From an uncultured Bacteroidales bacterium (GTDB taxonomy: Bacteria; Bacteroidota; Bacteroidia; Bacteroidales; UBA932), in the NCBI GenBank assembly GCA_905234485.1, contig CAJOHV010000020.1, forward strand, positions 25,108-75,361: DNA of 50,254 bases, written 5' to 3'. Numbering within the stretch: the stretch's first letter is position 1; each line of letters starts with the position of its first letter. Shown one piece after another: positions 14,659-23,566 of the stretch. The translations under genes and the position numbers were made by a program. Below the pieces are notes generated by a model that was not told where the DNA came from, did no database searches, and saw only the letters and a list, made by a program, of their open reading frames with translations.

Positions 14659-16086
14659 ATGAGCGGCAAGGGAAAGAAAATCTGGAACTTCATTGAGAAT
14701 TTCGCCGGCGACAAGGTGGTGCTGATCATCGTGCTGATGCTCATCCTCTTCTCGATCGTGTGCATATTCTCGAGTTCGTCGCGCCTTGTCACCCCCAACA
14801 CCGACCGCATTGACATAGTGATGGACCACCTGATGATAGTGGGCATCGCGCTCGTGCTTATCTTCGTCTGTTATCAGATAAGGAGCATAGAGTTCTTCAG
14901 GAAGGTCTCGGGGCTGGGCTTCTTCGTGGCGTTCGGATTTGTTTTCCTGCTTCTGATAGGCGGCGTGGGCAAATTCATCGAGGCTCCCGAAATCAACGGC
15001 GCAGTGCGTTTCCTCAGGGTGAAGGGCATCCAGATCCATGTCTTCGAGATTGCGAAGGTGGCGATGATTATGTACATCGCCTGGGGTGTGGACGCCATCA
15101 AGAGGGACAACTTCAAACTGCTCGATAAACTCGCCGAACTGGACCATCTGCACTGGCTGAAGAAGAGGGGTGTGAAGAAACTGATTTTCCTCTATATCCC
15201 CACTATCATTATCGCAGGAATGGTTATGGTCAAGGGTTCGAACACCGCAGCCTTGATGATAGCCCTCGTGCTCGTGCTGACCATCGCAATCGGCACCGGC
15301 GAAGTGAAGGAAATCTTCATCGCGGGCGCGGTGGGCATAGTCTTTTTCCTTGGCATTTTCACGGTCTATAGCATCACCAAGCACACAGACCACGTGATGT
15401 TCCAGCGTATCGCCCTCTTCCCCACCCGACTCTTCCACACCACCACCAAGGACGTCAAGGAGTACCATATCGCCTCCAACACCACTGAAAGGCAGGGAGT
15501 GCTGGACAAACTCCGCCAGCCCTACAGTGCCAAGATAGCCATCCAGCAGGGCCGCTTCCTCGGAAAGGGCCCCGGTCAGAGCACGCAGCGCTATGTGGTG
15601 CCCGATATGTCCGAGGACTATATGTTCAGTTTCATCCTGGAAGAATACGGCTGGCTGGGAGGCATGGCCGTGATGATCCTCTACATATCACTCATCGCGC
15701 GAGGGGTGCTGATAGTGCGCAACTGCGGCAGCAACCTCTTTGCAAAATGCGCGGTGATGGGCCTGGTGCTGCTCATCTCCGGCCAGGCTATGATACACGT
15801 TATAGTGAATGCGGACGTGGGACTCGTCACGGGCCAGACGCTGCCGCTCCTAAGCCACGGCGCGTCCGCCTTCCTCTGCTTCAGCCTTGCGTTCGGAATC
15901 ATCCTCTCCATCAGCAGGATTTCCAACCGCAAGATTGAGACTGAGACCAAGAAGGCGACCCCGCTCATCGACCTTCACGACTCCGTGGAGGCCAGCCTTG
16001 CCGACCTCGATTCGTTCGACAGCGGCGAACTGGACCTGGACGAAGAAATAGAAGACGAAAACGAAGACATATATGACAGCGTATAG
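14659..16086 (+). CDS. ftsW: Septal peptidoglycan glycosyltransferase FtsW (SEDS family)
   Basis: A 475-residue polytopic SEDS protein with about ten predicted membrane helices. The first is unusual in following a longish N-terminus. SEDS landmarks include the periplasmic GKGPGQSTQRYVVPDMSEDYMFSFILEEYG segment around residues 300-325 and the helix with LPLLSHGASAFL near 395. FtsW polymerises lipid II at the septum with FtsI. The C-terminus is a long acidic cytoplasmic tail (DLDEEIEDENEDIYDSV). Its last 14 nt overlap murG. Position between murD and murG is canonical. Confidence 0.94.
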   Translation: MSGKGKKIWNFIENFAGDKVVLIIVLMLILFSIVCIFSSSSRLVTPNTDRIDIVMDHLMIVGIALVLIFVCYQIRSIEFFRKVSGLGFFVAFGFVFLLLIGGVGKFIEAPEINGAVRFLRVKGIQIHVFEIAKVAMIMYIAWGVDAIKRDNFKLLDKLAELDHLHWLKKRGVKKLIFLYIPTIIIAGMVMVKGSNTAALMIALVLVLTIAIGTGEVKEIFIAGAVGIVFFLGIFTVYSITKHTDHVMFQRIALFPTRLFHTTTKDVKEYHIASNTTERQGVLDKLRQPYSAKIAIQQGRFLGKGPGQSTQRYVVPDMSEDYMFSFILEEYGWLGGMAVMILYISLIARGVLIVRNCGSNLFAKCAVMGLVLLISGQAMIHVIVNADVGLVTGQTLPLLSHGASAFLCFSLAFGIILSISRISNRKIETETKKATPLIDLHDSVEASLADLDSFDSGELDLDEEIEDENEDIYDSV

Positions 16087-17200
16087 GAAACTTCGGGTAA
16101 TTATCAGCGGCGGCGGCACGGGAGGCCACATCTTCCCTGCCATCAGCATCGCCAACCGTTTCAAGGAAGTGAATACTGAGACGGAGATTCTGTTTGTGGG
16201 AGCCAACGGCAAGATGGAGATGGAAAAAGTCCCCGCCGCCGGTTATAAGATTGTGGGTCTGCCCATCTGCGGCCTGCAACGCCGCCTGACCCTGAAGAAC
16301 ATCTGGAACGATATCCAGGTGCCCTTCAAGATCCTCATCAGCAATGCCAGGGCGCGAAAACTCATACGCACTTTCAAGCCGGACATCGCCGTGGGAGTGG
16401 GCGGCTACGCCAGCGCGCCCCTGCTCTTCGCTGCCACACGCCTTCGCGTGCCTTCGCTCATCCAGGAGCAGAACGGCTTCGCCGGCCTCACCAACAAAAT
16501 GCTCGGCGACAAAGTCGGATGCATCTGTGTGGCCTACGAAGGAATGGAGAAGTTCTTCCCCGCCGAAAAGATAGTCCTCACCGGTAACCCCATCCGCTCG
16601 TCCATCAAGAAGGCGACGCCGGAAATGAGGGCCGAGGCAATCGGCCATTACGAGCTGGACGGCGCGAAGCGCCAGTTGCTCGTAATCGGCGGCAGCCTCG
16701 GCTGCGGCACTCTGAACAAAACGATGAAGAAGTGGATTGAGGCGGGCTGCCCGGGAGGAGAAGACGTGGAAGTCATCTGGCAGTGCGGCAAGTACTACGA
16801 GCCGGACGTCCGTGCGTTCATGGAGGGCCGCAACCTGCCCAACGTGCATTGGAGCGCTTTCATCGACAGGATGGACCTCGCCTATGCGGCGGCGGACCTG
16901 ATTGTGTCGCGCAGCGGCGCCAGCAGCGTGTCCGAGATCTGCGTGGCCGGAAAGCCGTGCGTGTTCGTGCCCTCGCCTAACGTGGCTGAGGACCATCAGA
17001 CGCACAACGCGATGGCGCTCGTGCGCAAAGAGGCGGCCGAGATAGTCAAAGACGCCGAGGCGGCCGAGAAACTGATGCCGCTCGCCATGGACCTGATCCA
17101 CGACGCGAAGAGGCTCGATGAGATAGGTGCGAACGCTTTGAAGATGGCGCTTCCGGACGCGGCGGCGCTGATTGTGGACGAAGCATATAAACTTGTATGA
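16073..17200 (+). CDS. murG: Lipid II synthase MurG (GlcNAc transferase)
   Basis: A 375-residue GT28 glycosyltransferase that adds GlcNAc from UDP-GlcNAc to lipid I on the cytoplasmic face. The N-terminal glycine-rich motif ISGGGTGGHIFPA (residues 11-23) is diagnostic; GVGGYASAPLL, QEQNGFAGLTNK, GGSLGCGTLNK and the C-terminal VSRSGASSVSEICVAGKP UDP-binding region follow in order. It starts inside ftsW (14 nt overlap), and its stop overlaps the murC ATG (ATGA). A GGCGCGAAGCGCC palindrome at 16661-16673 is in frame and probably coincidental. Confidence 0.96.
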   Translation: MTAYRKLRVIISGGGTGGHIFPAISIANRFKEVNTETEILFVGANGKMEMEKVPAAGYKIVGLPICGLQRRLTLKNIWNDIQVPFKILISNARARKLIRTFKPDIAVGVGGYASAPLLFAATRLRVPSLIQEQNGFAGLTNKMLGDKVGCICVAYEGMEKFFPAEKIVLTGNPIRSSIKKATPEMRAEAIGHYELDGAKRQLLVIGGSLGCGTLNKTMKKWIEAGCPGGEDVEVIWQCGKYYEPDVRAFMEGRNLPNVHWSAFIDRMDLAYAAADLIVSRSGASSVSEICVAGKPCVFVPSPNVAEDHQTHNAMALVRKEAAEIVKDAEAAEKLMPLAMDLIHDAKRLDEIGANALKMALPDAAALIVDEAYKLV

Positions 17201-18546
17201 AGAAGGTTTACTTTATAGGAATAGGAGGAATCGGTATGAGCGCTCTGGCTCGCTGGTTCAAGTTCCAGGGTTACGCGGTGGCCGGCTACGACAAGACCCC
17301 AAGCGATCTGACCCGCGAACTTGAAGCGGAGGGCATCCCCGTGCACTACGAGGACAGGCCGGACCTGATTCCGACTGACATAGAGGACACGCTCGTGGTC
17401 TACACGCCCGCCATCCCCGACGACCTCGGAGAGATGAAGGCCGTGTGCGCGGGCGGCTACAATGTGGTCAAGCGCTCGCAGATCCTCGGCGAGATCACGG
17501 CCGGTCAAAAGTGCCTCGCTGTGGCGGGCACCCACGGCAAGACGACCACATCCACGCTGGTCGCGCACATCCTCACGGCGAGCGGCGAAGGCTGCTCGGC
17601 GTTCCTCGGCGGCGTGTCGCGCAACTACGGCACGAATATGCTGATGAGCCGCAACCCCGTGGCGGTGGCCGAGGCGGACGAATTCGACCGGTCGTTCCTC
17701 AGGCTGCACCCAGCGATAGCGGCGATTACGGCGATGGACGCTGACCATCTCGATATATATGGAGATTTGGAGCACGTGCAGGAGGCCTACCGTCAGTTCG
17801 CATCGCAAGTGAGTGAGGCGTTGATCCACAAGATCGGGCTGCCGCTTGGTCCGGACGTCACTGCCGCGAAGATGTACTCCTACTCGCTCGACGATCCGCG
17901 CGCGGACTTCCACGCCGCCAATCTCAGGCTCGGCCCGGACGGGCACTACACCTTCGACCTCGTGCACCCTTGGGGCGAGATTAAGGACATCCGCACCGGC
18001 ACCCTCGGCAAACTGAATGTCGAGAACTCGGTGGCCGCGGCGGCGATTTGCCTCTGCCATGGGACCGCGCCCGACGCGATACGCAGCGCGATAGGCACAT
18101 ACCTCGGCGCGCACCGCAGGCTGGAGGAGTACGTGAACACGCCGTCTCTGACTTTCCTCGACGATTATGCGCACCACCCGGCGGAACTCGAGGCTTCGAT
18201 CCGCACCGTGCGCGACATCTTCCCCGGACGCAAACTCACGGCGATTTTCCAGCCGCACCTTTATACTCGCACACGCGATTTCGCGCCCGAGTTCGCACGC
18301 GCGTTAAGCCTGTGCGACGAGGTTGTGCTGCTGGACATCTACCCCGCCCGCGAGGAGCCTATCCCTGGAGTCACTTCGGAGATTATCTTTAACGAGGTCA
18401 CGTCGCCGGAAAAGACCCTCTTGAAGTATAACGAACTATTGTCATGGGTCGATAGTCACGATGTAAATGTTCTCGTGACATTCGGCGCAGGAAATATCGA
18501 CAGGCTCGTGGAGCCCATCGCTGACATTTTAAGGAAGCGCGTATGA
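17197..18546 (+). CDS. murC: UDP-MurNAc:L-alanine ligase MurC
   Basis: A 449-residue Mur ligase for the first stem-peptide residue. It has the N-terminal IGIGGIGMSALA nucleotide motif (residues 7-18), the ATP loop VAGTHGKTTTST (109-120) with the His typical of MurC, AEADEFDRSFL, and the C-terminal FLDDYAHHPAEL and FQPHLYTRTRDF segments. Overlaps of 4 nt join it to murG upstream and ftsQ downstream. Its substrate-directed position next to murG and ftsQ is the usual dcw order in Bacteroidetes, which lack murB or ddl at this point. Confidence 0.96.
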   Translation: MKKVYFIGIGGIGMSALARWFKFQGYAVAGYDKTPSDLTRELEAEGIPVHYEDRPDLIPTDIEDTLVVYTPAIPDDLGEMKAVCAGGYNVVKRSQILGEITAGQKCLAVAGTHGKTTTSTLVAHILTASGEGCSAFLGGVSRNYGTNMLMSRNPVAVAEADEFDRSFLRLHPAIAAITAMDADHLDIYGDLEHVQEAYRQFASQVSEALIHKIGLPLGPDVTAAKMYSYSLDDPRADFHAANLRLGPDGHYTFDLVHPWGEIKDIRTGTLGKLNVENSVAAAAICLCHGTAPDAIRSAIGTYLGAHRRLEEYVNTPSLTFLDDYAHHPAELEASIRTVRDIFPGRKLTAIFQPHLYTRTRDFAPEFARALSLCDEVVLLDIYPAREEPIPGVTSEIIFNEVTSPEKTLLKYNELLSWVDSHDVNVLVTFGAGNIDRLVEPIADILRKRV

Positions 18547-19283
18547 AAAAAGCCGTCTCGATAGTGCTGTCAGTTCTCTTCTTCCTGGTGTTCTTCGCCG
18601 GGATGGGAGCGCTGCTTTACGTGTCGAAGACGGAGCGGCACGGCATCTCCTGCAAGGAACTGCAGGTCAGTGTGCCGGGCCCGCACAAATTCATCAGCGA
18701 AGACGAGATTCGCGCTTCAATCGACAACTTCTACGGTATCTATGTGGGCCAGAGGCTCGAAGACGTGAACCTGGAGAGCATAGAGCAGATGCTGGAGAAG
18801 AAGGCGCCCGTGCGCAAGGCGGAGGTCTGGATCACGGACGACGGCATGCTGCACGCAGTGGTCTACCAGCGTGACCCCGTGCTGCGTTTCGAGCACAAAG
18901 GCAATGGTTACTACACGGATCGCTACGGAAACATCTTCCCGTTGAGCGGCGACTATGTGGCGGAGGTGCCCGTAATTTCGTGCGACCCCAAACTGGGCTT
19001 CGACCCCGAGTGGCTCTCGCAGACCATCTCGCTGGTGCGCAAGATTTCGGGCAGCAGCGTCTGGCGCGAGCGCATCGGGGGCTATGCCGTGGACAGCAAC
19101 GGCGACTTCGTCCTCCTGGGCGAGGGGCTACGCATCATCTACGGCGATTTCAAGGAGAGCGGCCGCAAGTTCGCGGCGATGGAGAAGTACTTCGGCACCA
19201 TCGCCCCGCTGCGCGCGGCCGATCCCTACCATACTGTGAACGTAAAATATAAAGGTCAAATAATATGCAGAAAAGATTTATAG
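18543..19283 (+). CDS. ftsQ: Cell division protein FtsQ/DivIB-like
   Basis: A 246-residue bitopic protein with one N-terminal transmembrane helix (about 4-27, VSIVLSVLFFLVFFAGMGALLYV) and a periplasmic part. The latter contains a POTRA-like domain (about 38-105, with HKFISEDEIRASI and VRKAEVWITDDGMLHAVVYQRDPVLRF) and the beta domain with YYTDRYGNIFPLS. FtsQ scaffolds FtsL/FtsB in the divisome. The start ATG overlaps the murC stop, and the last 19 nt overlap ftsA. Sequence conservation in FtsQ is low, so the call rests on topology, the POTRA pattern and position. Confidence 0.9.
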   Translation: MKKAVSIVLSVLFFLVFFAGMGALLYVSKTERHGISCKELQVSVPGPHKFISEDEIRASIDNFYGIYVGQRLEDVNLESIEQMLEKKAPVRKAEVWITDDGMLHAVVYQRDPVLRFEHKGNGYYTDRYGNIFPLSGDYVAEVPVISCDPKLGFDPEWLSQTISLVRKISGSSVWRERIGGYAVDSNGDFVLLGEGLRIIYGDFKESGRKFAAMEKYFGTIAPLRAADPYHTVNVKYKGQIICRKDL

Positions 19284-20683
19284 CGGCAGTGGACCTGGGA
19301 GTGTCGAAGATCTCGCTCTCAGTGAGCAACATCGTGGACGGCGTTGTGGAAGTCGTCCACTATGCAGAAGCAGAGTCCAAAGGCATTCGCCGCGGCACGA
19401 TCTTCAACCCTAAGCAGGTGTGCGAACCCCTCAACAAACTCATACGTGATGCAGAGGAGGCGCTGGAAATCAACATCCACGAAGTGGTGACCGCCTTCCC
19501 TCGCTGGAAGGTGATGACCAAAGACGTGGACCAGTCCGTCAAACGCACCGACGCCGAAAGTTTCATCTCCGAAGAAGAGGTGACCGGTCTGAAGGAACTC
19601 GCTCTCGAGAAGTTCCAGAGCGGCATCAAGCAGGAGAATATGATCTACGGCGCAGTGGCCCAGTCGTACTCCACCGAGGATCTGTTCCAGGCCGCCGAAT
19701 CCGACGTTGTGGGTGTGACCGCAGCGAAGTTCGAGGGTATGTACAAGGTGTTCTACGGAGCCAAGAAGCCCATCGCCAACATAGACAAGGTGATGAACGA
19801 ACTCGGCATCGCTTCGCGCAAGTATTTCCTCGCGGAGGCGGTGGCGGAGACCGTGCTCACCAGCGATGAGAAAGAGCACGGAGTGGCGCTCGTGGAGATC
19901 GGCGCCGGCGTGACTTCGGTGAGCGTGTACCACCGCGGAGTGCTGCGTTTCTTCGATTCGTTCCCGTTCGGAGGCAATTCCGTGACGAGCGACATCCACC
20001 TCGAGTGCGGCATCCAGGAGGCTCTGGCCGAAAACATCAAACTCGGGTTCGGTTCCTGCATGCCGGACCGTCTGCAGTCGCTCGGCGAGAAGATCATCCA
20101 GATCCACGACAAGCGCACCGGCGAGACCCAGCAACTTCCCGTGAAGTATCTGGCGGAAATCATCGGCAGCCGTATGAGGGAGATCGCGAATGCCGCGCTC
20201 TTCCTGATCGGCAAGAGCGGCTATGCCGACAGCCTGCGCGGCGGCATCGTCCTCACCGGAGGCGGCGCCGAACTACTCAGCGCCAGTGCGCTGTTCACAG
20301 ATATTTCCGGCCTGCCCGCCCGTGTCGGTTTCCCCCACGTCAGCGGCATCAGCACGGACGGCTGCAAAGACATCTGTACGCTCGCGGGCGTGTCGCAACT
20401 CGCCCTCATCTCCATCTGCAAGGATAAGGACTATATCAACTGCGCTATCCTGAAGGAAGAAGATGTTCCTGCCCAGCCGGAACCGGAGCCGGAACCCGAA
20501 CCGGAACCCGTAGACACGGTGTTCGACCCCGTGGCTGAAGAGCCGAAGGAGCAACCGATCACCCCGAAGACCGACCCGAAGTCGCAGAAGCCTAAGAGAA
20601 TCAGTATTCTCAAAAGGCTCACGGCCGGCCTGACCGAAGTAACGGGAAGTCTTTTCGACGAAAATATTGGATCTAAAGAGTAG
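19265..20683 (+). CDS. ftsA: Cell division protein FtsA
   Basis: A 472-residue actin-like ATPase that tethers FtsZ to the membrane. N-terminal phosphate-1 motif FIAAVDLGVSKISLSV, the 1C subdomain region, ALVEIGAGVTSVSVYHRG (phosphate 2) and GGIVLTGGGAELL (adenosine motif) are in order. The C-terminus is extended: a low-complexity PEPEPEPEPEP linker (about residues 401-412) is followed by a Lys/Pro stretch and a terminal amphipathic helix (ISILKRLTAGLTEVTGSLF), which should be the membrane-targeting sequence. It overlaps ftsQ by 19 nt. Its stop codon overlaps an AGGAGG Shine-Dalgarno for ftsZ. Confidence 0.95.
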   Translation: MQKRFIAAVDLGVSKISLSVSNIVDGVVEVVHYAEAESKGIRRGTIFNPKQVCEPLNKLIRDAEEALEINIHEVVTAFPRWKVMTKDVDQSVKRTDAESFISEEEVTGLKELALEKFQSGIKQENMIYGAVAQSYSTEDLFQAAESDVVGVTAAKFEGMYKVFYGAKKPIANIDKVMNELGIASRKYFLAEAVAETVLTSDEKEHGVALVEIGAGVTSVSVYHRGVLRFFDSFPFGGNSVTSDIHLECGIQEALAENIKLGFGSCMPDRLQSLGEKIIQIHDKRTGETQQLPVKYLAEIIGSRMREIANAALFLIGKSGYADSLRGGIVLTGGGAELLSASALFTDISGLPARVGFPHVSGISTDGCKDICTLAGVSQLALISICKDKDYINCAILKEEDVPAQPEPEPEPEPEPVDTVFDPVAEEPKEQPITPKTDPKSQKPKRISILKRLTAGLTEVTGSLFDENIGSKE

Positions 20684-20687
20684 GAGG
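20682..20687 (+). promoter_or_regulatory. Perfect Shine-Dalgarno AGGAGG for ftsZ
   Basis: AGGAGG overlaps the ftsA stop codon and sits 8 nt before the ftsZ ATG. Matching sites occur before gltX (21914-21919, 8 nt spacing) and before the SusE-position gene (49219-49224, 7 nt spacing). Most other genes in the window have no such site, as is usual in Bacteroidetes. Confidence 0.6.
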
Positions 20688-20695
20688 ACAACACA

Positions 20696-21931
20696 ATGCT
20701 CGAAGAAGATAACATCATCATTGCCCCCAAAGATTGGCCCACGTCAGACACTATCATCAAAGTTCTCGGAGTGGGAGGCGGCGGCTGCAACGCAGTCAAC
20801 TATATGTACAACAGGCATATCCAGGGCTGTAGTTTCGTGGTGTGCAACACTGACGCGCAGGCCCTCGGCCGCTGCAATGTGCCTATGAAGATCCAACTCG
20901 GCCTCGGTCTTGGCGCCGGCACCAACCCCACCAAGGGTCGTAACGCCGCGCTGGAGAGCCAGGACGAGATAGCCCGGAAGATACTCGACCCGAACACGAA
21001 GATGCTCTTCATCACCGCAGGTATGGGCGGCGGCACCGGCACGGGCGCCACTCCCGTCATAGCGAAGATGGCGAAGGACCAGGGCATCCTCACCGTGGGT
21101 GTGGTCACCCTCCCCTTCCGCAACGAAGGCCGCGAGGTGCTCTCCCGCGCGATAGACGGCATCCACGAACTGGAGAAGAATGTGGACAGCCTCATCATAA
21201 TCAACAACGAGAAACTCTACCAGTACTTCGGCGACGAACTCATCCAGAATGCGTTCCCGAAGGCGGACGAAGTGCTTGCCACCGCAGTGCGAAGCATCAT
21301 CGAGATCATCAAGAAGCCCGGCTACATCAATGTGGACTTCGAGGATGTGCAGACTATGATGCGCGGCAGTGGAATGGCCCTGATGGGCTGCGGCACCGGC
21401 AGCGGCCCGAACAGGATCGACGATGCCGTGAAGGAAGCCTTCGAGTCGCCGCTGCTGAACGACTACGATCTTAAGACCGCGAAGAACGTGCTCGTGAACA
21501 TCACGGCCGGCAACAACGATCAGGGTCTGAAGATGAACCAACTCGACGAAATCAACAAGAAAATAGCCGAGTACACCGGCGGAGGCAACAACTTCAAGCA
21601 CGGACTCATCTGGGACGACGATCCGGAGATCGGCGACACGATCCACATCACCGCCATCGCCACCGGCTTCAAACTCGGAGCAATCCTCGGACCGGACATC
21701 GACCTGGGAAGCATCATCTCCATCGACAGCGACTATGTCTACGACAAGACTTCCGGCGCGGCCGGGGAGGCGCTGCCGCTCGGCGAGATCACGACCCACA
21801 TCGGATTCAGCACCACGGTGAAACCGAAGTTCGACTTCAACCCCGAGGCCGCGCCGGCGTTGCTGACAGACAACGAGGCCACCATCAGGGAATATGAAGA
21901 GAAAGCCGCAATCAGGAGGATACAGCAATGA
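20696..21931 (+). CDS. ftsZ: Cell division GTPase FtsZ
   Basis: A 411-residue tubulin homologue forming the Z ring. The nucleotide region contains VLGVGGGGCNAVN (23-35), NTDAQAL (51-57) and the tubulin signature GGGTGTGATPV (111-121); the synergy-loop and T7 region NVDFEDVQTMM is present. The globular core ends near ITAIATGFKL. The remaining C-terminal stretch of about 80 residues ends in EYEEKAAIRRIQQ and lacks an obvious IPxFLR-type conserved C-terminal peptide used for binding FtsA in many bacteria. It has a strong Shine-Dalgarno, and its TGA overlaps the gltX ATG. Confidence 0.97.
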   Translation: MLEEDNIIIAPKDWPTSDTIIKVLGVGGGGCNAVNYMYNRHIQGCSFVVCNTDAQALGRCNVPMKIQLGLGLGAGTNPTKGRNAALESQDEIARKILDPNTKMLFITAGMGGGTGTGATPVIAKMAKDQGILTVGVVTLPFRNEGREVLSRAIDGIHELEKNVDSLIIINNEKLYQYFGDELIQNAFPKADEVLATAVRSIIEIIKKPGYINVDFEDVQTMMRGSGMALMGCGTGSGPNRIDDAVKEAFESPLLNDYDLKTAKNVLVNITAGNNDQGLKMNQLDEINKKIAEYTGGGNNFKHGLIWDDDPEIGDTIHITAIATGFKLGAILGPDIDLGSIISIDSDYVYDKTSGAAGEALPLGEITTHIGFSTTVKPKFDFNPEAAPALLTDNEATIREYEEKAAIRRIQQ

Positions 21932-23436
21932 AAAGGACAAGAGTAAGATTCGCGCCCTCGCCCACCGGCCCGCTTCATATGGGCGGTGTGCGTACCGCTT
22001 TGTATAATTATTTGTATGCGAAGCAGCACGGCGGAGATTTCATTTTGAGGATCGAGGACACGGACTCTCAGAGGTTCGTTCCCGGCGCCGAGCAGTACAT
22101 CATCGAGGCCCTGAACTGGTGCGGAATAGTTCCGGACGAGGGAGTTGATTCCAATGGGCAGGTGGTTTCTGTCGCATCTGAGAAGCACCCCCACGCACCT
22201 TACAGGCAGTCCGAGAGGCGCGCCATCTATCGCGCTTATGCTGAGGAACTGGTTGCAAAGGGCTGGGCATATTATGCTTTCGATTCTTCGGAAGATCTGG
22301 CTGCTCGCAGGGCTGCCGCTGAGGCTAACGGTCAGACTTTCATTTATAATTATGAAACCCGTGTGTCGCTACGGAACTCGCTGACTCTGCCTTCCGACGA
22401 AGTCACCCGTTTGCTTGAGGAGACCGGCGACTGGACTATCCGTTTCAAGATGCCGGAGGACAGGATTGTGGTAATGGACGATCTTATCCGCGGCCACGTG
22501 GAGGTGTCCAGCGCCACTTTGGACGACAAAGTTCTCTGGAAAAAAGCCGATGAACTTCCCACCTATCACCTCGCCAATATTGTGGACGACCACCTGATGG
22601 AGATCACCGAGGTAATCCGCGGCGAGGAGTGGCTGCCTTCGCTGCCTCTGCATTATCTTTTGTATGAGGCTTTCGGCTGGGAGCGCCCGCGTTTTGCGCA
22701 CCTTCCACTGCTGCTGAAGCCCGTGGGCAACGGAAAACTCTCGAAGCGTGACGGCGACAAGATGGGCTTCCCCGTGTTCCCCCTCAACTGGGTTAACTCG
22801 GACGGCGAAACCTACCGCGGTTACCGTGAGGACGGCTACTTCCCCGAGGCCTTCGTCAACCTGCTTGCCTTCCTGGGCTGGAATCCCGGCGACGAAAGGG
22901 AGATTATGTCTATGCAGGAACTGATTGACGCGTTCTCGCTTGAGCATGTCAGCAAGAGCGGCGCTAAGTTCAATCCCGAAAAGGCCAAATGGTATAATAA
23001 GGAGTATTTGAGGATGAAGAGCGACGAGGAACTGGCTTTGCTTTATGAGCCGGTGCTTGCCGCGCACGGAGTAACTGCTCCTCACGATTATGTGGTGAAG
23101 GTCGTCGGCGTGATCAAAGATCGCGCGACCTTCGTCGCGGATCTCTGGACCGCCGCGCCATATCTGTTCGTTGCACCTACAGAGTATGTGGAGAAGGATC
23201 TCGCGAAGTTCGGCACTCCGGAGAATTACGCGATGGCCCTCGAGGCCTTGGAGTCCGGCGCCGATCTGGAAGAATATATCCGCGAGCGCGAATGGCCTAT
23301 GGGCAAAGTGATGAACTGCATCAGGCTCGCTCTTACCGGCAGCGGCTCAGGCCTTGGAATCCACGAAATTCTCTCCTGCATAGGACACGAAGAGGCTTTA
23401 AGGCGCTTGACTAATCTAGGTTCAGCAATCAAGTGA
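21928..23436 (+). CDS. gltX: Glutamyl-tRNA synthetase
   Basis: A 502-residue class I aminoacyl-tRNA synthetase. The HIGH-type motif reads SPTGPLHMGG (residues 11-20) and the KMSKS-type loop KLSKRDGDK (270-278). The RIEDTDSQRF and IRGEEWLPSLPLHYLLYEAFGW segments fit GluRS, and the C-terminal alpha-helical anticodon domain is complete. It charges tRNA-Glu. Its ATG overlaps the ftsZ stop, and an AGGAGG at 21914-21919 lies within ftsZ, so it is translationally linked to the division cluster. Codon use shifts slightly toward AT-ending codons compared with ftsZ. Confidence 0.96.
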   Translation: MKRTRVRFAPSPTGPLHMGGVRTALYNYLYAKQHGGDFILRIEDTDSQRFVPGAEQYIIEALNWCGIVPDEGVDSNGQVVSVASEKHPHAPYRQSERRAIYRAYAEELVAKGWAYYAFDSSEDLAARRAAAEANGQTFIYNYETRVSLRNSLTLPSDEVTRLLEETGDWTIRFKMPEDRIVVMDDLIRGHVEVSSATLDDKVLWKKADELPTYHLANIVDDHLMEITEVIRGEEWLPSLPLHYLLYEAFGWERPRFAHLPLLLKPVGNGKLSKRDGDKMGFPVFPLNWVNSDGETYRGYREDGYFPEAFVNLLAFLGWNPGDEREIMSMQELIDAFSLEHVSKSGAKFNPEKAKWYNKEYLRMKSDEELALLYEPVLAAHGVTAPHDYVVKVVGVIKDRATFVADLWTAAPYLFVAPTEYVEKDLAKFGTPENYAMALEALESGADLEEYIREREWPMGKVMNCIRLALTGSGSGLGIHEILSCIGHEEALRRLTNLGSAIK

Positions 23437-23441
23437 GACCC

Positions 23442-23551
23442 CCGTGTTTTGCAAGTTACTGGTAATCAGGTTGTTATACAAAACGATGTAAGTAATCGGA
23501 GGTACATCATTTTCAATAATTATTTGATATTCAAGAAGTTACGAAACACGG
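23442..23551. mobile_element. Small MITE-like segment with terminal inverted repeats
   Basis: About 110 bp between gltX and rpiB is bounded by CCGTGTTTTGCAAGTTAC (from 23442) and GTTACGAAACACGG (ending 23551), an imperfect inverted repeat. Inside are GATGTA...TACATC arms and an ACTGGTAATCAGG motif similar to CCTGATAATCAGG at 32525-32537. It is AT-richer than its surroundings and non-coding. I cannot name an insertion sequence family; a terminator/leader region is an alternative. Confidence 0.4.
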
Positions 23552-23566
23552 TCAATTATTGTCATT

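Noticed and set aside
13404..14846. Antisense frame of 480 codons opposite murD
   Set aside because: Shadow of a strongly GC-biased gene; murD is certain on the plus strand.
16661..16673. GGCGCGAAGCGCC palindrome in murG as an inserted repeat
   Set aside because: It encodes an ordinary MurG segment without changing length, so chance in GC-rich coding DNA is the simpler explanation.
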